Shown here: piece by piece, positions 1 to 6,631 of the stretch
Layout of the letters: every line of letters starts with the position of its first letter
Numbering within the stretch: the stretch's first letter is position 1
From: Bacteroides sp.
GTDB lineage: Bacteria > Bacteroidota > Bacteroidia > Bacteroidales > Bacteroidaceae
Assembly: GCA_021204375.1 (NCBI GenBank)
Contig: JAJPZL010000403.1
Coordinates: 1 to 9,208, forward strand
Length of the DNA: 9,208 nt
Direction of reading: 5' to 3'
Translations under genes and position numbers: made by a program
Notes under the pieces: model-generated
What the model was told of the DNA's origin: nothing
The model's database searches: none
Seen by the model: the letters and a program-made list of their open reading frames with translations, nothing else

Positions 1-249
1 GTATACAAGAAAGATAATCATAAATCAATTTTAAAAAATGGAATTTGTAGTGGGAGAAAAACTGTACAACTAAGTGGTACATTCACAAAATATAAATGTA
101 GCCTAACAATTTATTTCCCCTATTGGTAGCATACGAGTTAAAAACAAGAGAAAATAATATATTTCCCCCTTCCTAAATTTCTCCTCCTAAACAAAGTACA
201 AAAACCCCGTTTTTCAGTCTTATAGTAGATCAATTAAAAACAATTGGAT
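1..249 (+). promoter_or_regulatory. AT-rich leader upstream of the acid-sugar operon
   Basis: No credible coding sequence is seen here. The region is strongly AT-rich with short C-runs (ATTTCCCC near 113-120 and again near 161-169), and it lies directly before the first gene of a five-gene + strand operon, so it should hold the operon promoter. I looked for the Bacteroidetes promoter form (TTTG near -33, TAnnTTTG near -7) and found no full match. The closest -7 candidate is TATATTTC at 158-165, one base off, with no good -33 partner. A weak 6-bp hairpin, AAAAAC-CCC-GTTTTT, sits at 200-214. The main structured site is the palindrome at 63-81, listed separately. Confidence 0.45.
63..81. promoter_or_regulatory. 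Operator-like 19-bp palindrome
   Basis: The sequence TGTACAACTAAGTGGTACA is a near-perfect odd palindrome: eight of nine base pairs around the central A at 72 are complementary, and the only mismatch is A68/G77. The size and dyad symmetry fit a site for a dimeric helix-turn-helix regulator. It lies about 170 bp before the first start codon of the catabolic operon. The regulator family is unknown because no regulator gene is in the window. A lone half-site-like AGTACA occurs at 194-199. The operator role is inference from symmetry and position only. Confidence 0.4.
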
Positions 250-1146
250 ATGAAAAACGAATATAAAGGCGTGGTAGTGCCCATGGTAACCCCCGTAACA
301 GATAAAGGTGAGATCGACAGACAGGCAGTAACCCGTATTATGGAACTATTTACTGCCCGTAATATTTCACCGTTACTCATGGGTACGACCGGCGAAGGCA
401 ATTCCGTATCAAAAGCACAATCGGAGATTCTGGTAAAGACAGCTGCTGAGGCCGGAAAAGGCAGAGTGGTTATTTATGCCTGCCTCAACGGATGCTGCAC
501 AGCCGAGCATATTGAATACGCCAACCGCTATCACAAACTGGGAGCCGATGTTATTGTAGCCACCCTCCCCTCCTACTATGCACTCACTGACGAACAGATA
601 TATGACTACTATAAAACACTGGCAGACAACATTACCGCTCCGCTGATGCTTTATAATATCAAAGCCACGACCCACATGTCTATTCCGCTGGAGATCGTAG
701 CCCGCCTGATGGAACATCCCCATATTGTAGGACTGAAAGACTCGGAACGGGATGAAGAACGGATGCAGAAATGCCTTGAAATGGCAGCCGGCCGGGACGA
801 CTTTGCCTACTTTATCGGTTGGGCCGCCCAATGCGCTAACGCCCTGAAACTGGGAGCAGACGGTATTGTACCCAGTACCGGGAATTTTGTACCGGAGATG
901 TTTGCCGACCTGTATAAAGCAGCCTTAGCCGGAAACCACAAAGAAGCTCAGCGCCTGCAACAGGAGACAGACGCCATTGCCAAAATATACCAGGCAGATA
1001 AAATACTGGGACAATCGCTGGCAGCCCTTAAAGTGATGATGAAGACCCGCGGACTCTGCGAGCCTCACATGCTATCCCCCCTTACCCGCCTCTCTGCTGA
1101 AATGGAAGCAGAAGTTATTGAAAAAACCAGCTATCTCAGCCAATAA
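250..1146 (+). CDS. DapA/N-acetylneuraminate-lyase-family aldolase
   Basis: This is a class I (Schiff-base) aldolase or hydro-lyase of the dihydrodipicolinate synthase superfamily, 298 residues from the ATG at 250, the usual length for the family. A TTG at 244 in the same frame would add two residues, but the ATG is preferred. Family marks visible: the GTTGE signature at residues 45-49, the catalytic tyrosine in LYN at Tyr135, the Schiff-base lysine in VGLKDS at Lys163, and GADGIVPSTGNF near 202-213. The segment after the catalytic tyrosine reads YNIKATTHMSIP instead of the YNxPxRTG of true DapA. The arginine that binds the substrate carboxylate in E. coli DapA is therefore replaced, which argues against lysine biosynthesis and for a catabolic 2-keto acid substrate. 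It is the first gene of the operon, 21 nt before the symporter gene. The exact substrate cannot be told from sequence. Confidence 0.9.
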   Translation: MKNEYKGVVVPMVTPVTDKGEIDRQAVTRIMELFTARNISPLLMGTTGEGNSVSKAQSEILVKTAAEAGKGRVVIYACLNGCCTAEHIEYANRYHKLGADVIVATLPSYYALTDEQIYDYYKTLADNITAPLMLYNIKATTHMSIPLEIVARLMEHPHIVGLKDSERDEERMQKCLEMAAGRDDFAYFIGWAAQCANALKLGADGIVPSTGNFVPEMFADLYKAALAGNHKEAQRLQQETDAIAKIYQADKILGQSLAALKVMMKTRGLCEPHMLSPLTRLSAEMEAEVIEKTSYLSQ

Positions 1147-1167
1147 CCACCAAACAGCTACATACGC

Positions 1168-2742
1168 ATGGAAAACTCTCTTATTCACTGGGTCGATTAT
1201 GTGATCGTCATTCTTTCGGTAGTACTGGCTATAGGGATGGGACTCTATTTTGCCCGCCGACAGAAAAACACCGAAAGCTATTTTACAGCGGGAGGAAATA
1301 TTCCCGCCTGGGCCGTAGGAATGTCTATCTTTGCTACCCTGATCAGTAGTGTAACTTTCCTGGCCTATCCCGGAGCCGCGTATGCCTCCAACTGGATACT
1401 GCTGGTACAGGGACTTATGGTACCGATTATACTGGTAGCTCTGGTAGGAATTATTGTACCCCTGTTCCGTCGAGCAATACGGTTAAGCACCTATGAATAC
1501 TTTGAAAAGAGATTCGGGTTCTTTGCCCGCCTGTACGGAGCCCTTGCCTTTGTACTGGGACACTTTTCCAAAATGGGGACCGTATTTTTTCTGGTGAGCC
1601 TGGCTATGTCTGCTTTTATGAGAGTTGATATCTACATCATTATTATTGTTCTGGGAATTGCCATCACTCTACTTACCCTGCTGGGAGGGATCGAAGCGGT
1701 GATCTGGATGGACGCCATACAAGGTTTCCTGCTGATCGGCGGAGGTATTATCTGCGCAGGTATACTACTCTTCCTTCCCGAAGGAGGGCCCTCAACCCTC
1801 TTCTCCGTAGCCAGAGAGTTCGACAAAATGAGTTTTGGCCCATACGACTGGGATCTGACACAACTTACCTTTATAGTAATGGCTCTCAACGGTATCTTCT
1901 ATGCCATCCAGAAATATGGTACCGACCAGACGATCGTACAACGTTATCTCACCGCCAGGGATGATAAAAGTGCCAAAAAAGCTGCCTATATCGGAGTATT
2001 TATGAGTGTACCCATCTGGACGATGTTCATGTTTATCGGAACCGGTCTCTTTGTTTATTACCAGACCTCAGGTGCCATTCTTCCCGAAGGGATCAAGGCA
2101 GATGCCGTATTCCCACACTTTATAGCTACCGAAATTCCCGTTGGTATCACCGGCCTTATTATCGCCGCCCTGGCAGCAGGAGCCATTTCCAGCCTCGATT
2201 CAGATATGAACTGCCTGGCCGCCATCGGGGTAGAAGACTTTTATGTACGCTTTAAGCCCACCAGTACCGATAAACAACGCATGAGGCTGGGACGCTGGAT
2301 CGCAGCCCTCTCCGGAGTCGGATCGGTAGGAATTGCCATGATCTATGCCCATTGGGGAGGCGAAGGAGTACTCGGGGTGGTGTTTGAACTCTACGCCATC
2401 TTCTCGGCCGGTATTGTAGGACTCTTCCTATTGGGACTCCTTAGCCGCAGGGCCAATAAACAGGGACTCTATGTAGGGATTGCAGTAGCCGTACTTTTTA
2501 CCGCCTACGCCATGCTCACCTCCACTAAATTCGACCTGGGAGACGGAGAACAGAAAATTTTAGTAGATTTGGGGTCGCTTAACTTCAAACACCACAAATA
2601 TATGCTGGGAGTTTACAGCCATATCATTGTCTTTGTAGTAGGATACTTTGCCAGTTTCCTGTTCAAAAGCGAACCGATTGATGAGAGCCTCACGATCTAC
2701 GGATACCTGAAAGAAAAAAGAAAAGCCCGGGAAACGAAGTAA
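1168..2742 (+). CDS. Sodium:solute symporter (SSS family)
   Basis: An inner-membrane sodium-coupled transporter of 524 residues, normal for the SSS family (relatives of SGLT and the sialic acid transporter SiaT). Around 13 hydrophobic segments run from about residue 10 to 492. Family marks include YFTAGG at 38-43 in the first loop, the G-DQ--VQRY signature at 251-260 (GTDQTIVQRY), and LAAGAISSLDSDMN ending at 348, where paired serines contribute to the Na2 sodium site in characterised members. The C-terminal tail is charged and cytoplasmic. It lies between the aldolase (21 nt gap) and the alcohol dehydrogenase (35 nt gap), so it most likely imports the sugar acid or its precursor that this operon degrades. 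SSS substrates range over sugars, sialic acids, amino acids and carboxylates, so the specificity is inferred from context only. Confidence 0.93.
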   Translation: MENSLIHWVDYVIVILSVVLAIGMGLYFARRQKNTESYFTAGGNIPAWAVGMSIFATLISSVTFLAYPGAAYASNWILLVQGLMVPIILVALVGIIVPLFRRAIRLSTYEYFEKRFGFFARLYGALAFVLGHFSKMGTVFFLVSLAMSAFMRVDIYIIIIVLGIAITLLTLLGGIEAVIWMDAIQGFLLIGGGIICAGILLFLPEGGPSTLFSVAREFDKMSFGPYDWDLTQLTFIVMALNGIFYAIQKYGTDQTIVQRYLTARDDKSAKKAAYIGVFMSVPIWTMFMFIGTGLFVYYQTSGAILPEGIKADAVFPHFIATEIPVGITGLIIAALAAGAISSLDSDMNCLAAIGVEDFYVRFKPTSTDKQRMRLGRWIAALSGVGSVGIAMIYAHWGGEGVLGVVFELYAIFSAGIVGLFLLGLLSRRANKQGLYVGIAVAVLFTAYAMLTSTKFDLGDGEQKILVDLGSLNFKHHKYMLGVYSHIIVFVVGYFASFLFKSEPIDESLTIYGYLKEKRKARETK

Positions 2743-2777
2743 TTCCCAACGGCTATACTATAGATAATTAACAAACA

Positions 2778-3923
2778 ATGAAACCAATAACACTCTTACA
2801 ACCCGCTAAAATAGAGTTCGGGACCGGCTGCATGAACCGGTTTACCGAAGATTACCTGAGTCTGGGATACAAAAAACTTTTTATACTCACCACCCCGCCT
2901 GTAAAACCACTGGCACAGCCCTACCTCCATACACTGAAAGAGGCAGGCGTACAAACAGAGATCTACGACCAGGTAGTAGCCGAACCGACCGTAAGCGGAT
3001 TTTATGAAATACTGGAACAGGCCCGCAGCTTTGGAGCCGACAGTGTGATCGGTATAGGAGGCGGAAGCGTGCTCGATACCGCCAAACTAATAGCTGCCCT
3101 GATAAACAGCGACCAGCGTGTAGAGGATATTTTCGGGACCGGACTCCTTAAAGGCCGCAGTTGCTGGATGGCCCTGGTACCCACCACAGCCGGGACCGGA
3201 AGCGAAGTATCCCCCAACTCCATCCTGCTGGATGAAACAGAGAAACTGAAAAAAGGAATTGTAAGTCCCTTCCTGGTAGCCGATGTAGCCTATGTAGACC
3301 CGGCTCTTACAGTGACAGTTCCTGCCCGCATAACAGCCGAGACCGGTATGGATGCCCTGACCCACTGTATCGAAGCCTATACCAATAAGTTTGCCCATCC
3401 GGTTATCGATATGTATGCCCTGGAAGGGATCCGCCTGATAGCCGGCAACCTGTTGCGTGCCGTGAAAGCCGGCAACGATATAGCAGCCCGCGAAGCCCTG
3501 CTATTGGGAAGCCTCTACGGGGGACTCTGCCTGGGTCCTGTCAATACAGCCGCCGTGCATGCCCTCTCCTATCCGCTGGGTGGAGAGTTCCATATCTCAC
3601 ACGGCCTAGCCAATGCCATTCTCCTTCCGTCAGTCATGCGCTTCAACCGCCCTTCCGATATCCGCAAATTTGCAAAGATCGCCCTGGCCTGCGGAGCAGC
3701 ACAGGGAGCTGATGATAACGAAACCGCCGAGAACGGAGTAGCACACATTACCCGGCTTTCGCTGGAGTGTGGCATTCCTACCCGCCTTTCTGAGATCGGT
3801 ATCCCTGAGAATGCAGTAGACCGGATGACAGAAGCCGGTATGAAAGTAACCCGGCTGCTTAAAAACAATCCCCGGGAATTTACCCCCGAAGATGCCCGTA
3901 AAATTTATCAGGAACTCTTTTAA
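2778..3923 (+). CDS. Iron-dependent alcohol dehydrogenase
   Basis: A group III (iron-containing) NAD(P)-dependent alcohol dehydrogenase of 381 residues, the normal length. The nucleotide-binding motif GIGGGSVLDTAK is at about 92-103, followed by PTTAGTGSEVSPNS near 135-148. The four metal ligands expected for the family are all present: Asp192 and His196 in MDALTHCIEAY, His261 in VHALSYP and His275 in FHISHGLANA. The enzyme therefore looks catalytically intact. Family members include lactaldehyde reductase, 1,3-propanediol dehydrogenase, 4-hydroxybutyrate dehydrogenase and maleylacetate reductase. In this operon it could reduce an aldehyde released by the aldolase, or oxidise a hydroxyl of the imported compound; neither can be decided from sequence. 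It starts 35 nt after the symporter gene and ends 12 nt before the pdxA-like gene. Confidence 0.92.
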   Translation: MKPITLLQPAKIEFGTGCMNRFTEDYLSLGYKKLFILTTPPVKPLAQPYLHTLKEAGVQTEIYDQVVAEPTVSGFYEILEQARSFGADSVIGIGGGSVLDTAKLIAALINSDQRVEDIFGTGLLKGRSCWMALVPTTAGTGSEVSPNSILLDETEKLKKGIVSPFLVADVAYVDPALTVTVPARITAETGMDALTHCIEAYTNKFAHPVIDMYALEGIRLIAGNLLRAVKAGNDIAAREALLLGSLYGGLCLGPVNTAAVHALSYPLGGEFHISHGLANAILLPSVMRFNRPSDIRKFAKIALACGAAQGADDNETAENGVAHITRLSLECGIPTRLSEIGIPENAVDRMTEAGMKVTRLLKNNPREFTPEDARKIYQELF

Positions 3924-3935
3924 AACAACAACTAT

Positions 3936-4970
3936 ATGTTACCCAAAATAGCAATCACCATGGGCGATCCCGCCGGCATTGGCCCGGAGATCGTGGCAAA
4001 AGCCCTCAACAATCCCAACACCTATCAACAGTGTCGCCCCCTGGTAACCGGAGATGCTTCGGTTATGCAGCGCGCAGTAGAGATACTCGGACTGGATTTA
4101 CAAATCAATGCTATTAAACAAGTAAGCCAGGCACTCTTCACATTCGGTACCATCGATGTGATCGACCTGAAGTGTGTGGATATTAAAACCCTCGAATACG
4201 GAGCAGTATCGGCCCAGGCCGGTAACGCCGCTTTCCTCTCTATCCACAAGGCCATTGAACTGGCTATGGCCGGAGAGGTAGATGCCACCGTAACCGCTCC
4301 TCTGAACAAAGAAGCACTCAATCTGGCCGGACACCACTTTAACGGCCACACCGAAATGTACGCACATTTTACCCATACCAAAAAGTATGCGATGCTGCTG
4401 GCCGATGAGTTTCTGCGGGTGATCCACGTAACCACCCATGTACCCCTGCGCCAGGCCTGCGACCTGGTTAAGAAAGAGCGCATTATAGCCGTCACCCAGT
4501 TACTGGACGATGCCTGCCGTCAGTTCGGTATCGAAAAGCCCCGCCTGGGTATTGCCGGGCTCAATCCTCACTCCAGCGACGGAGGACTCTTTGGCTGGGA
4601 AGAAGAGCAAGAGATCATTCCCGCCATTGAAGAACTCAAAGCCATGGGATATGATGTAGCCGGACCCGTACCACCCGATACCCTTTTTGCCAAAGCCAAA
4701 TGTGGATTCTACGACGGTTGTGTGGCTATGTACCACGACCAGGGACACATTCCCTTTAAAGTAGTAGGATTTAACTGGGACAAAGAGACACAGAAAATGA
4801 AGAGTGTACAAGGCGTAAACATTACCCTTGGGCTCCCCATTATCCGCGTATCGGTAGATCACGGTACCGCTTTCGACGTAGTCGGGAAAGGCATAGCCAG
4901 CCCCGACGCAATGTTATTATCCATTGACTATGCTACCCGCATGGCTCAAAACAGAATAAAAAGCAAATGA
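3936..4970 (+). CDS. pdxA2: PdxA2-type 4-phospho-D-threonate/erythronate dehydrogenase
   Basis: A PdxA-family metal- and NAD-dependent dehydrogenase of 344 residues. The N-terminus MGDPAGIGPE (9-18) is the family signature. The expected metal ligands are present: His168 in TTHVPL, His212 in NPHSSDGG and His267 in MYHDQGH, with the substrate-site GHTE at 137-140. The C-terminal SVDHGTAFDVVGKG is conserved. Classical PdxA oxidises 4-phosphohydroxy-L-threonine for pyridoxal phosphate synthesis. The PdxA2 subgroup, encoded beside DUF1537 kinases, oxidises 4-phospho-D-threonate or 4-phospho-D-erythronate, which then decarboxylates to dihydroxyacetone phosphate. I choose PdxA2 because the kinase gene follows with a 4-nt overlap and the neighbours are catabolic, and because the NPH motif departs from the NPHAGE of biosynthetic PdxA. 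A role in vitamin B6 synthesis is the less likely alternative. Confidence 0.88.
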   Translation: MLPKIAITMGDPAGIGPEIVAKALNNPNTYQQCRPLVTGDASVMQRAVEILGLDLQINAIKQVSQALFTFGTIDVIDLKCVDIKTLEYGAVSAQAGNAAFLSIHKAIELAMAGEVDATVTAPLNKEALNLAGHHFNGHTEMYAHFTHTKKYAMLLADEFLRVIHVTTHVPLRQACDLVKKERIIAVTQLLDDACRQFGIEKPRLGIAGLNPHSSDGGLFGWEEEQEIIPAIEELKAMGYDVAGPVPPDTLFAKAKCGFYDGCVAMYHDQGHIPFKVVGFNWDKETQKMKSVQGVNITLGLPIIRVSVDHGTAFDVVGKGIASPDAMLLSIDYATRMAQNRIKSK

Positions 4971-6103
4971 TCACCCGGGTTATCACAGTAATAGCCGACG
5001 ACTTTACCGGTGCCGCCGAAATAGCCGGCATCGGTCTGCGGTTCGGCCTGCGTGTCAATCTCGCTACGGACATTACCTCCCTGCCCGATTGCGAATTGTT
5101 GGTTATTGCTACCGATACCCGCTCCATGTCCGAAGCGGAAGCCATCCGCATCAACCGGAAGCTATCCCGCACCCTGAAACAGTTCGGATGCAATAAAATA
5201 TTCAAGAAAACCGATTCAGCCCTGCGGGGACACATTCTCCCCGAGCTGAAAGCGGTGATGGAGAGTTCCGGGCACAGGCGTGCCCTGTTGCTTCCCGAAA
5301 ACCCTTCCCGGGGGCGCATTGTACGGGATGGTGTTTATTACATCAATGAAACACCGCTGCACCACACCCCCTTTACGGACGATCCGGAGTTTCCCGCCCA
5401 CTCTTCCACCGTCAGTGAACGTTTCCCGGGTGTACACTTAGTCAATCACTCCGGCGAAATGACCGAAACCGGTATCTGTTTTGCCAATGCCGTAGTACGG
5501 GAAGATATCAAACAATTTATCCGCCACTCCGACTCCGGTATTCTGCTGGCCGGTGCAGCCGATTTGTTCACCACTTACCTGCAATCCGAAGGATATGCTG
5601 CTAAAAAAGATAATCCCGTATTCCAGGGACTCCAGGAACGGAACACCATCATCATCTGCGGTAGTACCGTAAGCGGCGATCTCTCCGGTTTTCCCTATGT
5701 GAGCCGGAAAGGCATCCGGATGCACACCATGCCCACCGATGTATTTGAGGGCGGAGACTATAGCCGGTGGAGCAAAAAACTGATGATGAACTACAACGAT
5801 ACAGGCTCTATTGCCCTGGCCGTAGGATACCGTTCCAAAGGAGGAAAGAACTTCGCCCTGCGTCTTCGTAACACCATGGCTGAACTCGTATATAAACTGA
5901 TCAGTTTTACCGCTCCCGACGAAGTGATCATTGAAGGAGGAGCCACCGCTTTTGCCGTACTCAAACGGCTGGGATGGTCAAGCTTTGTGATCACTAATGA
6001 GATCACTCCCGGAGTAGTACGAATGGCATTGAAGGAGGATCCTCGCATCCATATTACAGTAAAACCCGGCAGTTATCCCTGGGGCGAATACCTGTTCCAG
6101 TAG
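4967..6103 (+). CDS. Four-carbon acid-sugar kinase (DUF1537)
   Basis: An ATP-dependent kinase of the four-carbon acid-sugar kinase family (DUF1537; characterised members DtnK, DenK and OtnK phosphorylate D-threonate, D-erythronate or 3-oxo-tetronate at O4). Length is 378 residues. N-terminal substrate domain: ADDFTGA at 10-16, KKTDSALRGH at 80-89, PENPSRGR at 110-117. C-terminal nucleotide domain: CGSTVS at 231-236, EGGATA at 323-328, ITPGVVRM at 346-353 and KPGSYPWG at 366-373. The EGGATA segment replaces the GGET seen in many members. The ATG overlaps the pdxA2 stop in an ATGA, implying translational coupling and matched amounts of kinase and dehydrogenase. Together they would give dihydroxyacetone phosphate from D-threonate or D-erythronate. 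Which tetronate is used cannot be told. The stop codon lies only 2-3 nt before the inverted-repeat element, but the C-terminus looks complete. Confidence 0.9.
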   Translation: MITRVITVIADDFTGAAEIAGIGLRFGLRVNLATDITSLPDCELLVIATDTRSMSEAEAIRINRKLSRTLKQFGCNKIFKKTDSALRGHILPELKAVMESSGHRRALLLPENPSRGRIVRDGVYYINETPLHHTPFTDDPEFPAHSSTVSERFPGVHLVNHSGEMTETGICFANAVVREDIKQFIRHSDSGILLAGAADLFTTYLQSEGYAAKKDNPVFQGLQERNTIIICGSTVSGDLSGFPYVSRKGIRMHTMPTDVFEGGDYSRWSKKLMMNYNDTGSIALAVGYRSKGGKNFALRLRNTMAELVYKLISFTAPDEVIIEGGATAFAVLKRLGWSSFVITNEITPGVVRMALKEDPRIHITVKPGSYPWGEYLFQ

Positions 6104-6105
6104 TT

Positions 6106-6210
6106 AAAAACCTTATTTTACCAGTACGCCAGCACACTGGACTAAGATACAAATAGTTACAGTGTGCTACTTCACTTTTAGTGGTAGCACATGCCAGCAC
6201 ACCCCTTATC
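6106..6210 (+). repeat. Left inverted arm of the element
   Basis: The outer part 6106-6139 (starting AAAAACCTTATTTT) pairs with 6523-6556, with mismatches only at 6120 and 6125. After a poorly matched 17-nt spacer, 6157-6203 pairs with 6459-6505 at about 37 of 47 positions, including a perfect 14-nt block (TTACAGTGTGCTAC) and a perfect 10-nt block (GTGGTAGCAC). Pairing fades around 6210. The arm also holds its own small hairpin, GTGCTAC (6164-6170) with GTAGCAC (6184-6190), so local and long-range folds compete. Confidence 0.8.
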
Positions 6211-6285
6211 CATTTTTCTTTCCGTTAGCTGATCTTTTTATACATAAAGTGAACCTCAACCTATTTGCCGGTGAACCAGAATTAA

Positions 6286-6370
6286 TTAGATCCGGGTCTT
6301 ACTACCTGTGAGACCCGGATCTAACGACCCGTCCCACCCGGGTCTCACTACTGGTCAGACCCGGGTCTAA
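6286..6370. repeat. Two tandem GC-rich hairpins, 46-bp period
   Basis: Hairpin 1 is a perfect 14-bp stem, TTAGATCCGGGTCT (6286-6299) with AGACCCGGATCTAA (6311-6324), and an 11-nt loop. Hairpin 2 is a perfect 10-bp stem, ACCCGGGTCT (6336-6345) with AGACCCGGGT (6357-6366), also with an 11-nt loop. The two units are direct repeats offset by 46 bp, matching at about 29 of 35 positions from CCGGGTCT onward, loops included (TACTAC and CACTAC starts). This resembles a duplicated structural or protein-binding module at the heart of the palindromic element. Neither stem is followed by a classic T-tract on the + strand. Confidence 0.85.
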
Positions 6371-6451
6371 TGGATATTAATAATTTATTTATTTAATTTA
6401 CAATGTCTTAAAGCACAAAAAGCAACCTCTTGTTTTCTATCTGTTCCCACC

Positions 6452-6556
6452 GGTAAGAGGTGTGCTACCGGGTGCTACCACCCCAAAAGAGGTAGCACAC
6501 TGTAACCCACTGTAATTCAATACAGTGTGCTGGCGTGCTGGCAAAATAAGGTTTTT
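6452..6556 (-). repeat. Right inverted arm of the element
   Basis: This is the inverted partner of the arm at 6106-6210. Its outer end reads CAGTGTGCTGGCGTGCTGGC then AAAATAAGG and a run of T (6552-6557), a terminator-like ending for transcription coming from the acid-sugar operon. It contains two clean local hairpins: GTGCTACC (6472-6479) with GGTAGCAC (6491-6498), 11-nt loop; and CACTGTA (6508-6514) with TACAGTG (6521-6527), 6-nt loop. Confidence 0.8.
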
Positions 6557-6631
6557 TATCTTTTTAGTAAGCGTTGTATTATTCTCAGAAATCTGCTTAC
6601 CACTTCCTCTTTCCACTTCTTGTAGGGAGTT

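Larger units (their letters stand above)
6106..6556. repeat. Palindromic non-coding element with ~105-bp inverted arms
   Basis: This fills most of the gene-free stretch between the convergent units (6104-6631). The left end (6106-6210) and right end (6452-6556) are inverted copies that align without gaps over about 105 bp; by hand roughly 80 of 105 positions match. The outermost 34 bp match at 32 positions. The core word GTGTGCT, or its complement, recurs about seven times. No open reading frame of useful size lies inside, and I found no clear target-site duplication at the borders. The centre (about 6211-6451) holds two GC-rich hairpins and an AT-rich tract near 6368-6402. It could be a MITE-like nonautonomous element, an expressed structured RNA, or a large bidirectional terminator; the A5 and T6 tracts at its ends suit the last. 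The inverted structure is directly visible; the role is not. Confidence 0.8.

Noticed and set aside
244..249. TTG at 244 as the start of the aldolase
   Set aside because: An ATG follows two codons later and places the family-conserved N-terminus normally.
6106..6556. CRISPR array or retron in the repeat-rich spacer
   Set aside because: Repeats are inverted and not regularly spaced with unique spacers, and no cas or reverse transcriptase gene is in the window.
6567..6600. Hairpin GTAAGC/GCTTAC as terminator of the - strand unit
   Set aside because: The stem is only 6 bp with a 22-nt loop and no T-tract follows on the - strand; the palindromic element next to it is a better candidate.
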